A DNA stretch of 64,000 nt, taken from positions 1 through 64,000 of the forward strand of contig CANGDZ010000002.1 of NCBI GenBank assembly GCA_947452785.1, read 5' to 3'. This DNA comes from Comamonadaceae bacterium (GTDB lineage: Bacteria; Pseudomonadota; Gammaproteobacteria; Burkholderiales; Burkholderiaceae_C). The notes beneath the pieces are model-generated. The model did no database searches. It saw nothing but the letters and a program-made list of their open reading frames with translations, and was not told where the DNA came from. Positions within the stretch are counted from its first letter, which is position 1, and each line of letters opens with the position of its first letter. Position numbers and translations under genes: made by a program. This document shows positions 9,217 through 17,607 of this stretch, piece by piece.

Positions 9217-10833
9217 TCAGTGACTTTCCGGATCTTTCAGTAGCCGGCGCAAAACCTTGCCGGCCCCGGTGGCCGGCAGCGCATCGATGAAGCGAATTTC
9301 GCGAGGTGCTTTGTAAGTCGACATGTTCGCGCGCGCCCACTCGATCAAAGCCTCAGCGCTCACCTCTTGACCTGGCTTTTTCACAATGAAGGCCCGAATC
9401 ACTTCCCCCTTGGACGGATCGGGGATGCCGATGACCGCCGCTTGCGCCACCGCGGGATGCTTGATGAGGATGGTCTCCACCTCCTCAGGAAACACGGCAT
9501 AGCCTGAGACTTTGATCATCTCTTTGAACCGACCGGTAAAGGTCAGGTAGCCGTCGGCATCCATGTGGCCCACATCACCCGTGTGCACCCAACCATTTCG
9601 CAGGGTCTGGGCTGTGGCCTCGGGTTTGCGCCAATAGCCCTTGAAATTGCCAATGCTGCGCAACACGATCTCGCCGGGCTGGCCTACGGGCATGGGTGCC
9701 CCACTCTGCGGGTCAAGGATGCGGATTTCGTTGCCGGGGATGGCCTTGCCGTGCGCGCCCCAACGAATGGCATCCGAAGGCATATAGGTGTCTACCGTGT
9801 GCGTCTCAGACAAACCATAAGCGGCCTCAAACGAAGTGCAATTGGGCGCGTATTCACGCCATTGCTGCGCCAATGATTCTGTGAAGGTAATGCCAAAACT
9901 GGTCACCGGATTCATGCGCAAACTCGACAAGTCAAAGTCGTGTGCGTGGGGCAATTGCATCACCGCCACGTTCATCGGCGCAATGCTGTACCACCAAGTG
10001 ACCCTATGTTTTGCAATGGCCTGCGCCGTGGCCAAGGGGTCAAAGCGGTACAGCAGCACCGAAGTCGCTCCGGCATAAACCGTGACGTTGATGCCCATCA
10101 GCATGCCTGCGATGTGATACAGCGGCGCAATGGCCAACAGCACGTCTTCGGGTTGCACGCCATTGCAGTTGGCGGCGGCGGCGCTTTTGTACAGCGCATT
10201 ACGGTAACTAAGCATGGCCCCTTTGGGCAGCCCGGTCGTGCCTGAGGTGTAAGTCATCAGCGCCACATCGTCCATGTCCAGCACCACGTTTGGGCAAGAT
10301 GCGCCGCTGCGCGTCACCGCCAAGAAGTCTTCTGCTTGAGCGGGCCATGTGCAATTTTGGCCGCGCATAGCCAACAGTTCTGGTGGAATATCGATGCTGG
10401 GCTGATCGGGCAATAGTTCAGCATAGCGCACGACAAAAACATGTTCTATCGCAGTCTGGTCAAGTACGTTTTGCACCACATCCAGCAAGGTGTCTGCCGC
10501 CACAATGACGCGTGCCTGCAAGTCACTGAGTTGGTATTGCAGTTCATGCTCTTTGAACAAGGGGCCACACGGGCACACAATGGCACCCAGCTTCTGGATG
10601 CCAAAGTGCGCCATGATGTACTGCGGGCAGTTGCTCATGAACAAGGCAATAGGATCGCCTTTTTGGACACCGAGCTCAGCCAAGCGCGCTGCAAAAGCAT
10701 CGCTGGCGCGATCGAGTTCGGCATAGCTGATTTCTTGGCCATACCAAATATAGGCCACATGCTCAGGCTGCTGGCGCGCGTGCTGGCGAAGATACTCGTG
10801 CAGAGGCACATCAGGATGGGAAGCGGCTTGCAT
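9217..10833 (-). CDS. AMP-dependent acyl-CoA synthetase
   Basis: ANL-superfamily ligase, 538 residues, which would activate a carboxylic acid to its CoA thioester through an acyl-adenylate. The P-loop TYTSGTTGLPKGAML, the YGLSETH core motif, the hinge TGRFKEMIKVSGY and the C-terminal catalytic lysine region (GAGKVLRRLLK) are all present. The start at 10833 (MQAASHPDV) is fixed by a TGATG overlap with the preceding solute-binding protein gene, indicating translational coupling. The preferred acid is not evident; the family includes medium- and long-chain fatty acid and aromatic acid ligases. Coupling to a periplasmic binding protein suggests the imported ligand is the acid activated. Confidence 0.88.
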   Translation of the reverse strand: MQAASHPDVPLHEYLRQHARQQPEHVAYIWYGQEISYAELDRASDAFAARLAELGVQKGDPIALFMSNCPQYIMAHFGIQKLGAIVCPCGPLFKEHELQYQLSDLQARVIVAADTLLDVVQNVLDQTAIEHVFVVRYAELLPDQPSIDIPPELLAMRGQNCTWPAQAEDFLAVTRSGASCPNVVLDMDDVALMTYTSGTTGLPKGAMLSYRNALYKSAAAANCNGVQPEDVLLAIAPLYHIAGMLMGINVTVYAGATSVLLYRFDPLATAQAIAKHRVTWWYSIAPMNVAVMQLPHAHDFDLSSLRMNPVTSFGITFTESLAQQWREYAPNCTSFEAAYGLSETHTVDTYMPSDAIRWGAHGKAIPGNEIRILDPQSGAPMPVGQPGEIVLRSIGNFKGYWRKPEATAQTLRNGWVHTGDVGHMDADGYLTFTGRFKEMIKVSGYAVFPEEVETILIKHPAVAQAAVIGIPDPSKGEVIRAFIVKKPGQEVSAEALIEWARANMSTYKAPREIRFIDALPATGAGKVLRRLLKDPESH

Positions 10834-12083
10834 CACGGACGTGCCATCTTGCACTCGGTGCCTTGCGCAAGCTCATTGCCGGTGTAAACCGCTTCGGTGC
10901 GGAAGCCATAATTGGTTCCCTCCCAGCCGGTCTTGACCCACTTGCCATCCACCGGTGCGATCGTGTTGACAACCTGGGGCAATAAGAGCTGATGGTCTTC
11001 TGCGCGCATCCGCACCGGACCCACCACCGAATCGAACACCAAATCTTCCATCGCCTTGGCCACTTTCACGCTATCGGTGCTGCCTGCTTTTTTCAGGGCT
11101 GCAGCCAAGATGCGCGGGGTGAATTCAATGCGAGGCGCCAGAAAATCAGCCCCTGTTTTTGCTTTGTAAGCCTTGGCCAGCGCATCGACTTTGGGCACCT
11201 CGGCTTGGCCGGGGTGCCATTCAGCCACCCAGGTGAGCTTGCCGAGCTTGGCTTGCGACACGGCCAGCACGGTACCTGGAATCGAGCCGGCACTGTGGTT
11301 CAGGTAGCGCGCGTCGTAGCCAGCGTCGCCTGCAGCCTTGATCAGCAAGGTCATGTCTTGCCCCCAATTGCCAGAGATGATGGTATCGGCATTGGCCGCT
11401 TTCATCTTGGCGACGTAAGGGGCGAAATCCTTGACCCGACCAATGGCGTGGAGATCGGAACCCACGAATTTCACATCGGGCCTGGCCAGCCCGACCAACT
11501 CCTGTCCGTAGCGTGCCCATTGTTTGCCATGCGCATAGTCTTGATTGAACAGATACACGTTTTTGATGCTGGGCTCTCGCTTGGCGAAATTGGCCAAGGC
11601 CTTCATCTTCATGGCCGTATTGGCTTCAAATTGGAAATGCCAAAAGCTGCAGGACTTGCCTGTCAAATCGGGATCAATTGACGAATGGTTCAGCACCAGC
11701 ACCGCACGCTCAGGATTGCGCTCGTTGTAACGTGAGGCGGCGGCGATCAAGGCGGCCACCACGGTTGAACCCGATCCCCCCGTGACAATGGCCCGCGCGC
11801 CCTGGTCGATGGCCGAAGTCAAAGCACTTTGACTTTCTTGGGCCGAGAGCTTACTGTCAAATTGCAACAACTCGAACTTCATGCCGTTGGGAGCACCACC
11901 CTTGGCATTCAGGTCTTGCACAGCGTATTGCAAATGGCTGAGCATCAACTGCCCCACATTGGCGAAGGGCCCGCTCAAGGGGTCGATGTAGGCAATTTTG
12001 TAGGTATTGTCTTGCGCCATCGCACCGCCCGCCGTCAATGCCATGGCCATGGTCATCGACAAATATTTCAATTTTTGCTTCAT
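10833..12083 (-). CDS. Branched-chain amino acid-type ABC transporter substrate-binding protein
   Basis: Periplasmic binding protein of the LivJ/Leu-Ile-Val family (peripla_BP_6), 416 residues. The signal peptide ends AMAQ|DNTYKIAYID. Family pieces include DPLSGPFANVG, LNAKGGAPNGMKFELL, the VTGGSGSTVVAAL strand and the NQDYAHGKQW region. Members bind branched-chain amino acids, amides or aromatic acids. No LivHMGF membrane or ATPase genes are adjacent. Its stop overlaps the ATG of an acyl-CoA ligase, which points to an organic acid ligand. The 166 bp upstream are shared with the divergent photolyase gene and presumably hold both promoters. Confidence 0.88.
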   Translation of the reverse strand: MKQKLKYLSMTMAMALTAGGAMAQDNTYKIAYIDPLSGPFANVGQLMLSHLQYAVQDLNAKGGAPNGMKFELLQFDSKLSAQESQSALTSAIDQGARAIVTGGSGSTVVAALIAAASRYNERNPERAVLVLNHSSIDPDLTGKSCSFWHFQFEANTAMKMKALANFAKREPSIKNVYLFNQDYAHGKQWARYGQELVGLARPDVKFVGSDLHAIGRVKDFAPYVAKMKAANADTIISGNWGQDMTLLIKAAGDAGYDARYLNHSAGSIPGTVLAVSQAKLGKLTWVAEWHPGQAEVPKVDALAKAYKAKTGADFLAPRIEFTPRILAAALKKAGSTDSVKVAKAMEDLVFDSVVGPVRMRAEDHQLLLPQVVNTIAPVDGKWVKTGWEGTNYGFRTEAVYTGNELAQGTECKMARP

Positions 12084-12249
12084 GTGTGTCCCCTTTTGTT
12101 TCTGATTTGCAGAACAGATAGTGCGGTCATCTGGCCCCTATTGGCTGCTGCTTTGGTGACACCTCTGGGATCATGGCGCCTGCGCGAGTTAAGACCCGCG
12201 ACAATGACCGACTCTCCTATCTGTGAAATCCTTTAAAGCCGCCTAGCCC

Positions 12250-13611
12250 ATGCCACACCCACCATCTGCATCAGGGGTCATCTTCTGGTTCCGAAACGAT
12301 CTGCGACTGCACGATCAACTCGCCTTGCAACACGCCATCGCACTGGCTAACGAGCGGCAAACATGGCTGATGACGGTGTATGTGCATGACAGCGCTTTGA
12401 AACAAGTCACACCCTGGGGTTTTGCCAGAGCGGGTGAACATCGTTTGGCGTGGACGGCCATGGCGGTGAAAGACGTGGCCGATCAACTCATGGGCCTGGG
12501 CAGTCGGCTCTTGCAGCTGGAGGGCGACCCCTGCGTGGTGCTGGAGAACTTGATCCATCTGTTGGATAACCCGATGCTGATCTGCGAAGACATTGCCGCG
12601 CCTGAAGAACAAGCGCAAGTGCAGCGTTTGAAGGCGCGCGGAGTCATCGTTCAGGCGGTCTGGCAATCCACTTTGTTCGCCCCCGAGCAACTGCCATTTC
12701 CACCCCAAAAAGTTCCCGACCCGTTCACGACTTTTCGCCACGCGGTGGAGAGTCAATCGGACCAAGTTCACGCGCCCCTGCCCTGCGTGCAGAATTTACC
12801 GCAACGGCCTTTCTTACATTCTTCGGCAAGTGAATGGGACCGGGACTTGGCCTCGTTGACGGCCATCGGTCAAGCGCAGGCGCCCTGCCCCATGACCGAC
12901 TCGCGCTCGGCCTTTCCATGGTCACGCCCAGAATTTGGCGTGGGCGAACGTGCAGCCTTGGCACACCTGGCGCAATACTGCCGCCGGGGCCTGCCGCACA
13001 GCTACAAAACTACGCGCAATGGTTTGTATGGCGTCGACTACTCGACCAAGTGGTCACCCTGGTTGGCCACGGGGGCGCTCTCGCCCAGGCAGGCATGGGC
13101 AGCGATCCAATCCTTTGAGGCAGCACAGGGTGCGAACGACAGCACCTATTGGATCGGGTTTGAACTGCTCTGGCGCGACCATTTCAGATGGTTGCACCAC
13201 AAGCACGGGCGCTGCCTGTACCGGCGAACAGGCCTGTCTGCTGCGCCACTGCCGGCCTCCACGCACAGCGCAGACCAGTTTGACCGATGGCGCCAGGCCC
13301 AAACCGGGCAAGACTTCATCGATGCTGGCATGCGCGAACTCAATGCGACCGGCTATGTGTCCAACCGCTTGCGACAAAACCTGGCCAGCTACCTTATTCA
13401 CGACCTGGGCTGCGACTGGCGCGCAGGCGCAGCGTGGTTTGAAGCCCAGTTGATTGACTACGACGTCTACAGCAACCAAGGCAACTGGTTGTACCTGAGT
13501 GGCCGAGGCACAGATCCGCGAGGCTCTAGGCGCTTTAACCCCGAGAAACAAGCTAAAGACTATGACGCAGACGCACGCTATCGCACCCTGTGGGGGGCAG
13601 AAAAACCCTGA
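12250..13611 (+). CDS. CRY-DASH-type cryptochrome/photolyase
   Basis: FAD-binding flavoprotein of the photolyase/cryptochrome family, 453 residues. The N-terminal antenna domain (FWFRNDLRLHDQLALQ) spans about residues 8-160 and the FAD domain about 210-440, with TRNGLYGVDYSTKWSPWLA, ELLWRDHFRW, NATGYVSNRLRQNLASYL and the YSNQGNWLYLSGRGTDPRG block. The last block followed by RRFNPEKQAKDYD is typical of the DASH subgroup, which repairs cyclobutane pyrimidine dimers in single-stranded DNA and may have a light-sensing role. The start ATG lacks an obvious ribosome site but directly precedes the conserved first strand. Confidence 0.88.
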   Translation: MPHPPSASGVIFWFRNDLRLHDQLALQHAIALANERQTWLMTVYVHDSALKQVTPWGFARAGEHRLAWTAMAVKDVADQLMGLGSRLLQLEGDPCVVLENLIHLLDNPMLICEDIAAPEEQAQVQRLKARGVIVQAVWQSTLFAPEQLPFPPQKVPDPFTTFRHAVESQSDQVHAPLPCVQNLPQRPFLHSSASEWDRDLASLTAIGQAQAPCPMTDSRSAFPWSRPEFGVGERAALAHLAQYCRRGLPHSYKTTRNGLYGVDYSTKWSPWLATGALSPRQAWAAIQSFEAAQGANDSTYWIGFELLWRDHFRWLHHKHGRCLYRRTGLSAAPLPASTHSADQFDRWRQAQTGQDFIDAGMRELNATGYVSNRLRQNLASYLIHDLGCDWRAGAAWFEAQLIDYDVYSNQGNWLYLSGRGTDPRGSRRFNPEKQAKDYDADARYRTLWGAEKP

Positions 13612-13686
13612 CGAAAACATGTCAGTTTTACGGCGCAGTTCTTGCTCTTATAAGCACATCATGCCAAAAGCCGACAGGGGAAATTC

Positions 13687-14103
13687 ATGTCCATCTACAA
13701 CATCTCTACGCAAGGTTCCTACGCCGCCAACTTTCAACTCAAGCAACAAAATTGGAATAAACTTTTTTCAGCCTTGAAAGCCGGAGATTTGGCCACTGCG
13801 CAAAATGCCTATGCAGCTTTAGGCTTGCCACCGATCGCAAAGAGCAACACCAGCCCAATGGGACGTATGTATCAGGCATTGCACTCAGAAAATTTGGCCG
13901 CAGCACAAAAGGCGGCCTTAGACATGCAACCCCAAAATAACAGCAAAGCAATGTCACCCACCGCGCCGGCAAGCAAATCATCGACACCTTCCAGCGTGCA
14001 AAGTAATGCAGCCGCCGCATTAGTCAATGCCAGTAAAACTGCACAGCAGTCAAGTCTTTTGAAATTCATGGGCTTGGGCAACAATGTAAATACGGCTGCT
14101 TAA
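13687..14103 (+). CDS. Small hypothetical protein with paired 'GDL-AQ-AY' helical repeats
   Basis: 138-residue protein I do not recognise at family level. AGGGGAAATTC precedes the ATG, supporting translation. The N-terminal half carries a helical segment of the type KLFSALKAGDLATAQNAYAA, echoed more weakly by ALHSENLAAAQKAALD. This resembles short hypothetical proteins in proteobacteria built from 'aL.sGdl..Aq.ay..L' units. The C-terminal half (about 75-120) is Ser/Ala/Pro/Thr-rich and probably disordered, ending KFMGLGNNVNTAA. No signal peptide or membrane helix. It may be co-transcribed with the photolyase gene 75 bp upstream. Function unknown. Confidence 0.6.
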   Translation: MSIYNISTQGSYAANFQLKQQNWNKLFSALKAGDLATAQNAYAALGLPPIAKSNTSPMGRMYQALHSENLAAAQKAALDMQPQNNSKAMSPTAPASKSSTPSSVQSNAAAALVNASKTAQQSSLLKFMGLGNNVNTAA

Positions 14104-14133
14104 ACTTGGGGTTCAGGTCCGCATGTGCAGTGT

Positions 14134-15117
14134 CTAGGGCGTCTTCAATAGCGCTGGAAAACCATTGCGTCCGGGAAATTCTGGCGCCAACTCTCGGGCA
14201 TTCGGCATCTTGACCCAGAGTCGCAACATCTTGCGATTGCGCTCATGCACCCCGTGGTCTTCAAACTCGTTGCGTGAATGCAAAACCGCATAGTTGTTGG
14301 CAAACTGCAAATCACCAGGCTCCAACATCATGCACAGGCGGAACTCTTGCCTGTGCATGATTTCATCAAACAGGTCCAGCGCTTCGATCTCCACTTTGGA
14401 AAGTGGCAAGTGGCGAACCTCGTGCCCCAGTTCAATGTACTGACGCAAATAGCGGCAACTGAGCTTGCCTTGATGGTGGCTGAAAATGGGCGACAAACTG
14501 GGCAAGTCTTCACACAGATGAGAGAAGTACCAAGTTCTGTAATACAGCCCCAAATACTCCGGATGATTTTTTAAAATTTCGTTGTAGATGGCCGCCACAC
14601 TCACCAGACTGCTCAAGCCGCCCTGTTTGGCTTTGCGTATGCACAGCAAGCCGACGACATCGGAAGGATCTGAGTGGTAAGGCAAATACAAATTCGTCTC
14701 GTACACGCGGGTTGTTTTTTGAGTGGCATCGCCCACGTTCATGACCAGGCCCAACAAGTCCCCTCTGGGATTTTGCCGAACAGGAATCCCCATGTGCAGG
14801 CCAATGCCGTAGTACATGATGTGGATGTCTTCTTCGCTGTACCGGTCAACAGGCAAACCGCGCAACACCAAAAAACCGCGACCGTTTTCAAGTTCCACGC
14901 TGTGCTGCTTTAAATCCAACACATTGTCAGCCAGCGGAAAATCGTCTTTGAGAAAGTGGGGGAAACTCAGCCCCTTGGACTTGACATGCGCTACGGCCGC
15001 TTCCAGTTGGGCAATGGCGGCATCGGTGAGGAGATGCATCCACGAGGTGTCGCCCTTCAATTGCGCCCCCCTCCATGCCGCTGGGCCAAGAATGGGGGAT
15101 TTCATCATCAAACTCAT
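14134..15117 (-). CDS. TauD/TfdA-family Fe(II)/2-oxoglutarate-dependent dioxygenase
   Basis: Non-haem iron oxygenase, 327 residues. The jelly-roll iron site is visible as the HSD of YLPYHSDPSDVVGLLC (facial-triad His and Asp) and the distal His in NNYAVLHSRNEFEDHG, followed by RKMLRLWVKMP carrying the 2-oxoglutarate-binding Arg. Several Met codons lie at the start (MEMVMSLMMKSP); I prefer the ATG at 15117 because GGAG lies six bases before it, but 15129 is possible. Family members hydroxylate or cleave sulfonates, aryloxyacids or amino acid-like compounds. Position downstream of a GntR regulator and an AA_synth protein suggests a small catabolic cluster; the substrate is unknown. Confidence 0.85.
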   Translation of the reverse strand: MSLMMKSPILGPAAWRGAQLKGDTSWMHLLTDAAIAQLEAAVAHVKSKGLSFPHFLKDDFPLADNVLDLKQHSVELENGRGFLVLRGLPVDRYSEEDIHIMYYGIGLHMGIPVRQNPRGDLLGLVMNVGDATQKTTRVYETNLYLPYHSDPSDVVGLLCIRKAKQGGLSSLVSVAAIYNEILKNHPEYLGLYYRTWYFSHLCEDLPSLSPIFSHHQGKLSCRYLRQYIELGHEVRHLPLSKVEIEALDLFDEIMHRQEFRLCMMLEPGDLQFANNYAVLHSRNEFEDHGVHERNRKMLRLWVKMPNARELAPEFPGRNGFPALLKTP

Positions 15118-15268
15118 CACCATCTCCATTTTGCAATTCCGCGATTACCCGTTCACGAACACCGTGCGACGCCATGAAGCCTCTAGGGTACCCTTGAATT
15201 TTGCGCCACCATGGATGAGCGGCTCATTATTCTTCGCAGCGGTGCGATCCTTTCGTCAATGACATCAT

Positions 15269-15847
15269 TCAACGCTGGCCGTCATGAACAGACACCTTCT
15301 CTTGGGTTAAACCGCCCAATCGAGAGTGCACGCGACCCCCGGTACCCATCACCAAGGCAAACAAAATTTCATTAGGGCGAGGGGCATCTTGAATGCCGAC
15401 TTCGATGCTGTTGAAATGACTGCGCACGTAACTGGCATGGATGTAATGCACAGGAACCATCAATCGGTAACCAGCATTGGCCACCGCTTTACTGGCGGGC
15501 ACCATGGCCTTAGGTTCACCCAGAATGGCGCGCATGGCCCAGCCACCGGCCTCGTGCCAGACAGCACCGTGCTCCATTTCGCCATTCACACCCACGATCG
15601 CTGCTTTGCTGTAGACCTCGATGTTGTCTTTTCCGAGTGTGTCCACCAACTCCTGAGCCAACAAGGTGCCCAAGGTTCGCAATTCAGCCATGAAGGGCAT
15701 GAGATCGGGCTCATACCTGCCGGCATAAGGGTTTTTGATCACGGCACAGGCGGCAGCCAGTTTCAGCGGTTTGTCTGCAACCGGCCCTCCCTCGTGGTAC
15801 GTGGTTTCAATCGTCAAGCTGCGTTTGCGAATTTCAATGAGTGACAT
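15269..15847 (-). CDS. AA_synth (DUF1185) family protein
   Basis: 192-residue cytoplasmic protein that matches the 'amino acid synthesis' family formerly DUF1185, from family memory: the IETTYHEGG opening, KAAIVGVNGEMEHGAVWHEAGG, PVHYIHASYVRSHFNSIE and the end block PRPNEILFALVMGTGGRVHSR. Some structural homologues resemble bacillithiol or peptide-modifying folds, but a reaction is not established to my knowledge. The family often sits in catabolic clusters with dioxygenases, amidohydrolases or Bug receptors. Here it lies between the GntR gene and the TauD-type oxygenase gene, all on the minus strand, with 100-150 bp spacers. Confidence 0.8.
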   Translation of the reverse strand: MSLIEIRKRSLTIETTYHEGGPVADKPLKLAAACAVIKNPYAGRYEPDLMPFMAELRTLGTLLAQELVDTLGKDNIEVYSKAAIVGVNGEMEHGAVWHEAGGWAMRAILGEPKAMVPASKAVANAGYRLMVPVHYIHASYVRSHFNSIEVGIQDAPRPNEILFALVMGTGGRVHSRLGGLTQEKVSVHDGQR

Positions 15848-15947
15848 GGGGTATCCGTTTGTTAAGTTGCTTTATTGCTTGGGTATTTTGGCTTCACTGA
15901 CCACCTGTTCAGCATAGAGGTCCTGAAGAAGAAGTGAATAAAAAAAT

Positions 15948-16637
15948 TCATACGCATTGTTTTGCTTGATGCGCAAAGGCAGCCAAAACATTGTTCTGCG
16001 TGCTTGAAATATGTTCAGCCAGTAACACGGCGGCCGTTTCGACATCGCGACGAAGTACCGCCTTCATCAAGGCGCGGTGTTCTTCATCCTTCTTTTTGGA
16101 GACCGTCCTGTTGCGTGCCGCAAAGTGACGGTATCGCTCCGCTTGGTCAAACAGACTCATGCTCCAGGCCAATTGGCGCTCCGAGGGGCAAGCCGCAATC
16201 AAGGCCCTGTGAAAGCCCCTGTGACGCTGACTCCAATCCGCGTCCAGAACGACAGGCCCCTGCGGGAGCCGGGATTCAATCTTTTCTAAGCGGTGAAATG
16301 AAGCCACGATATGGGCCTCCCAAGCGTCATCACCCAAGCGGATGGATTCGCGCAATGCAGGTATGTCGAGCATCAAACGCATCTTCGTGATGTCGGCGAG
16401 ATCATCTGGCGAAATGGCGGTGACGCGAAAACCTCGTCGCTCATCCGACCTGACCAAACCCTCTTGAACTAAACGGTTCAACGCTTCGCGCAGTGGGCTG
16501 CTGGAAAAGCCATAAAGCGTTTGCAGCGCATCCACCTTGAGCTTGCTTTCAGGCGAATGGCGACCCGAAAGCACGTCTTGGCGAAGGACATGAAAGGCTT
16601 GCTCAGAAAGTGTGGTGACGGGGTCCTCTTTGTGCAT
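15948..16637 (-). CDS. GntR-family transcriptional regulator, FCD subgroup
   Basis: 229-residue DNA-binding regulator. The N-terminal winged helix-turn-helix covers about residues 8-75 (LRQDVLSGRHSPESKLKVD, PLREALNRLVQEGLV). The C-terminal FCD effector domain is all-helical, with metal-type residues in ADITKMRLMLDIPALRE and WSQRHRGFHRALIAACPS. FCD regulators sense small carboxylates. It is divergent from the dienelactone hydrolase gene and probably controls that gene and the DUF1185/TauD genes behind it. No ribosome site is seen before the ATG at 16637, and the start codon itself lies inside a repeated TGTGCA element, so the message may be leaderless or autoregulated at the start. Confidence 0.87.
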   Translation of the reverse strand: MHKEDPVTTLSEQAFHVLRQDVLSGRHSPESKLKVDALQTLYGFSSSPLREALNRLVQEGLVRSDERRGFRVTAISPDDLADITKMRLMLDIPALRESIRLGDDAWEAHIVASFHRLEKIESRLPQGPVVLDADWSQRHRGFHRALIAACPSERQLAWSMSLFDQAERYRHFAARNRTVSKKKDEEHRALMKAVLRRDVETAAVLLAEHISSTQNNVLAAFAHQAKQCV

Positions 16638-16672
16638 AATTTATGTATTGTGCATAAAATTTTAATTGTGCA
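16631..16672. promoter_or_regulatory. Three TGTGCA elements at 18-bp spacing (candidate GntR operator)
   Basis: TGTGCA occurs at 16631, 16649 and 16667, exactly 18 bp apart; the first two continue as TGTGCATAA. TTTATG/CATAAA arms between them add an inverted symmetry. The array covers the GntR start codon and faces the divergent hydrolase gene. Spacing near two helical turns would place bound dimers on roughly one face. Confidence 0.45.
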
Positions 16673-16812
16673 CACGGGTAAAAACCCTCATCAAACGTGC
16701 ATGGCGTGTCCTGTGATTTGCGAGCGATCGACTCGACTGGTGTGAAGAAGCAGTGACTCCAACAAAATGCAAAACCCCGCATAATGAACCACCGCCTTGG
16801 GAGATATTCATC

Positions 16813-17550
16813 ATGATTGAAGAAAATATTGATATTCAAACGGCCCAGGGGGCCATGAACACATTTGTCGTGTTCCCCGAAGAGGACGGCCCCCACCCCG
16901 TGGTATTTTTTTACATGGATGCCCCTGGGAAACGCGAAGAGTTGCATGACATGGCCCGCAGGTTGGCGAGCGTCGGTTATTTCGTGGTGCTGCCTAATCT
17001 CTACTACCGACGCAGCCGCGACTTTTATCTCAAAGAGCGCACGCCCGAAGCCTTGGCATTGATGTTCAGCCACATGGATGCCTTGAACGCCCAGACCACC
17101 CAAATGGACACGCAAGCCTTGTTGAATTTTGTGGATCGCCATGCCATGGCCGATCAGACCCGTATCGGGGCTGTGGGTTATTGCATGAGTGGCCCCTTCG
17201 TCATGTGGGCCGCAGCCCAATTCTCCGATCGTTTCCAAAGCATCGCTTCCATTCACGGGGCCAACATGGCAAGCGCTGAACCTGACTCACCTCATTTGAT
17301 GGCACCTCAATTGCATTGCGAGTGCTACTTTGCCTGCGCTGAAATTGACAAGTGGGCACCGCCTGCAGACATTCAAAAATTAGAGGCTTCACTTTTGGCC
17401 GCCAAAGTGAATCACCGCATTGAGTGGTATCCCCAAGTTGAGCATGGGTTCGTATTTCCAAAAAGGGAAGGCATTTACAACGCGGCCGCAGCGGAGCGCC
17501 ACTGGGAACGTTTGTTCAGTCTGTTCCATCGAACTTTGAAAAACCAGTGA
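16813..17550 (+). CDS. Dienelactone hydrolase-family protein
   Basis: Alpha/beta hydrolase, 245 residues, cytoplasmic. The start at 16813 (MIEENIDIQTAQG) follows GGGAG; an upstream in-frame ATG would add an unrelated 20 residues. The nucleophile elbow is GYCMSGP with Cys as nucleophile, as in dienelactone hydrolases, and the late His appears in VEHGFVFPKREG. The N-terminal half has the family pattern PHPVVFFYMDAPGKREEL. Classical members open dienelactones in chloroaromatic breakdown, but many relatives are general esterases. Divergent orientation from the GntR gene with a shared repeat-rich operator suggests it is part of that regulon. Confidence 0.87.
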   Translation: MIEENIDIQTAQGAMNTFVVFPEEDGPHPVVFFYMDAPGKREELHDMARRLASVGYFVVLPNLYYRRSRDFYLKERTPEALALMFSHMDALNAQTTQMDTQALLNFVDRHAMADQTRIGAVGYCMSGPFVMWAAAQFSDRFQSIASIHGANMASAEPDSPHLMAPQLHCECYFACAEIDKWAPPADIQKLEASLLAAKVNHRIEWYPQVEHGFVFPKREGIYNAAAAERHWERLFSLFHRTLKNQ

Positions 17551-17607
17551 ACCTGGCGCCATCCAGGCTCAGTGAGAAAGCGGGACACTGCTGATCCCAA
17601 GCGTGAA

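Noticed and set aside
17552-17567. CCTGG-CGCCAT-CCAGG hairpin as terminator
   Set aside because: Five-bp stem, no T-run; too weak to call.
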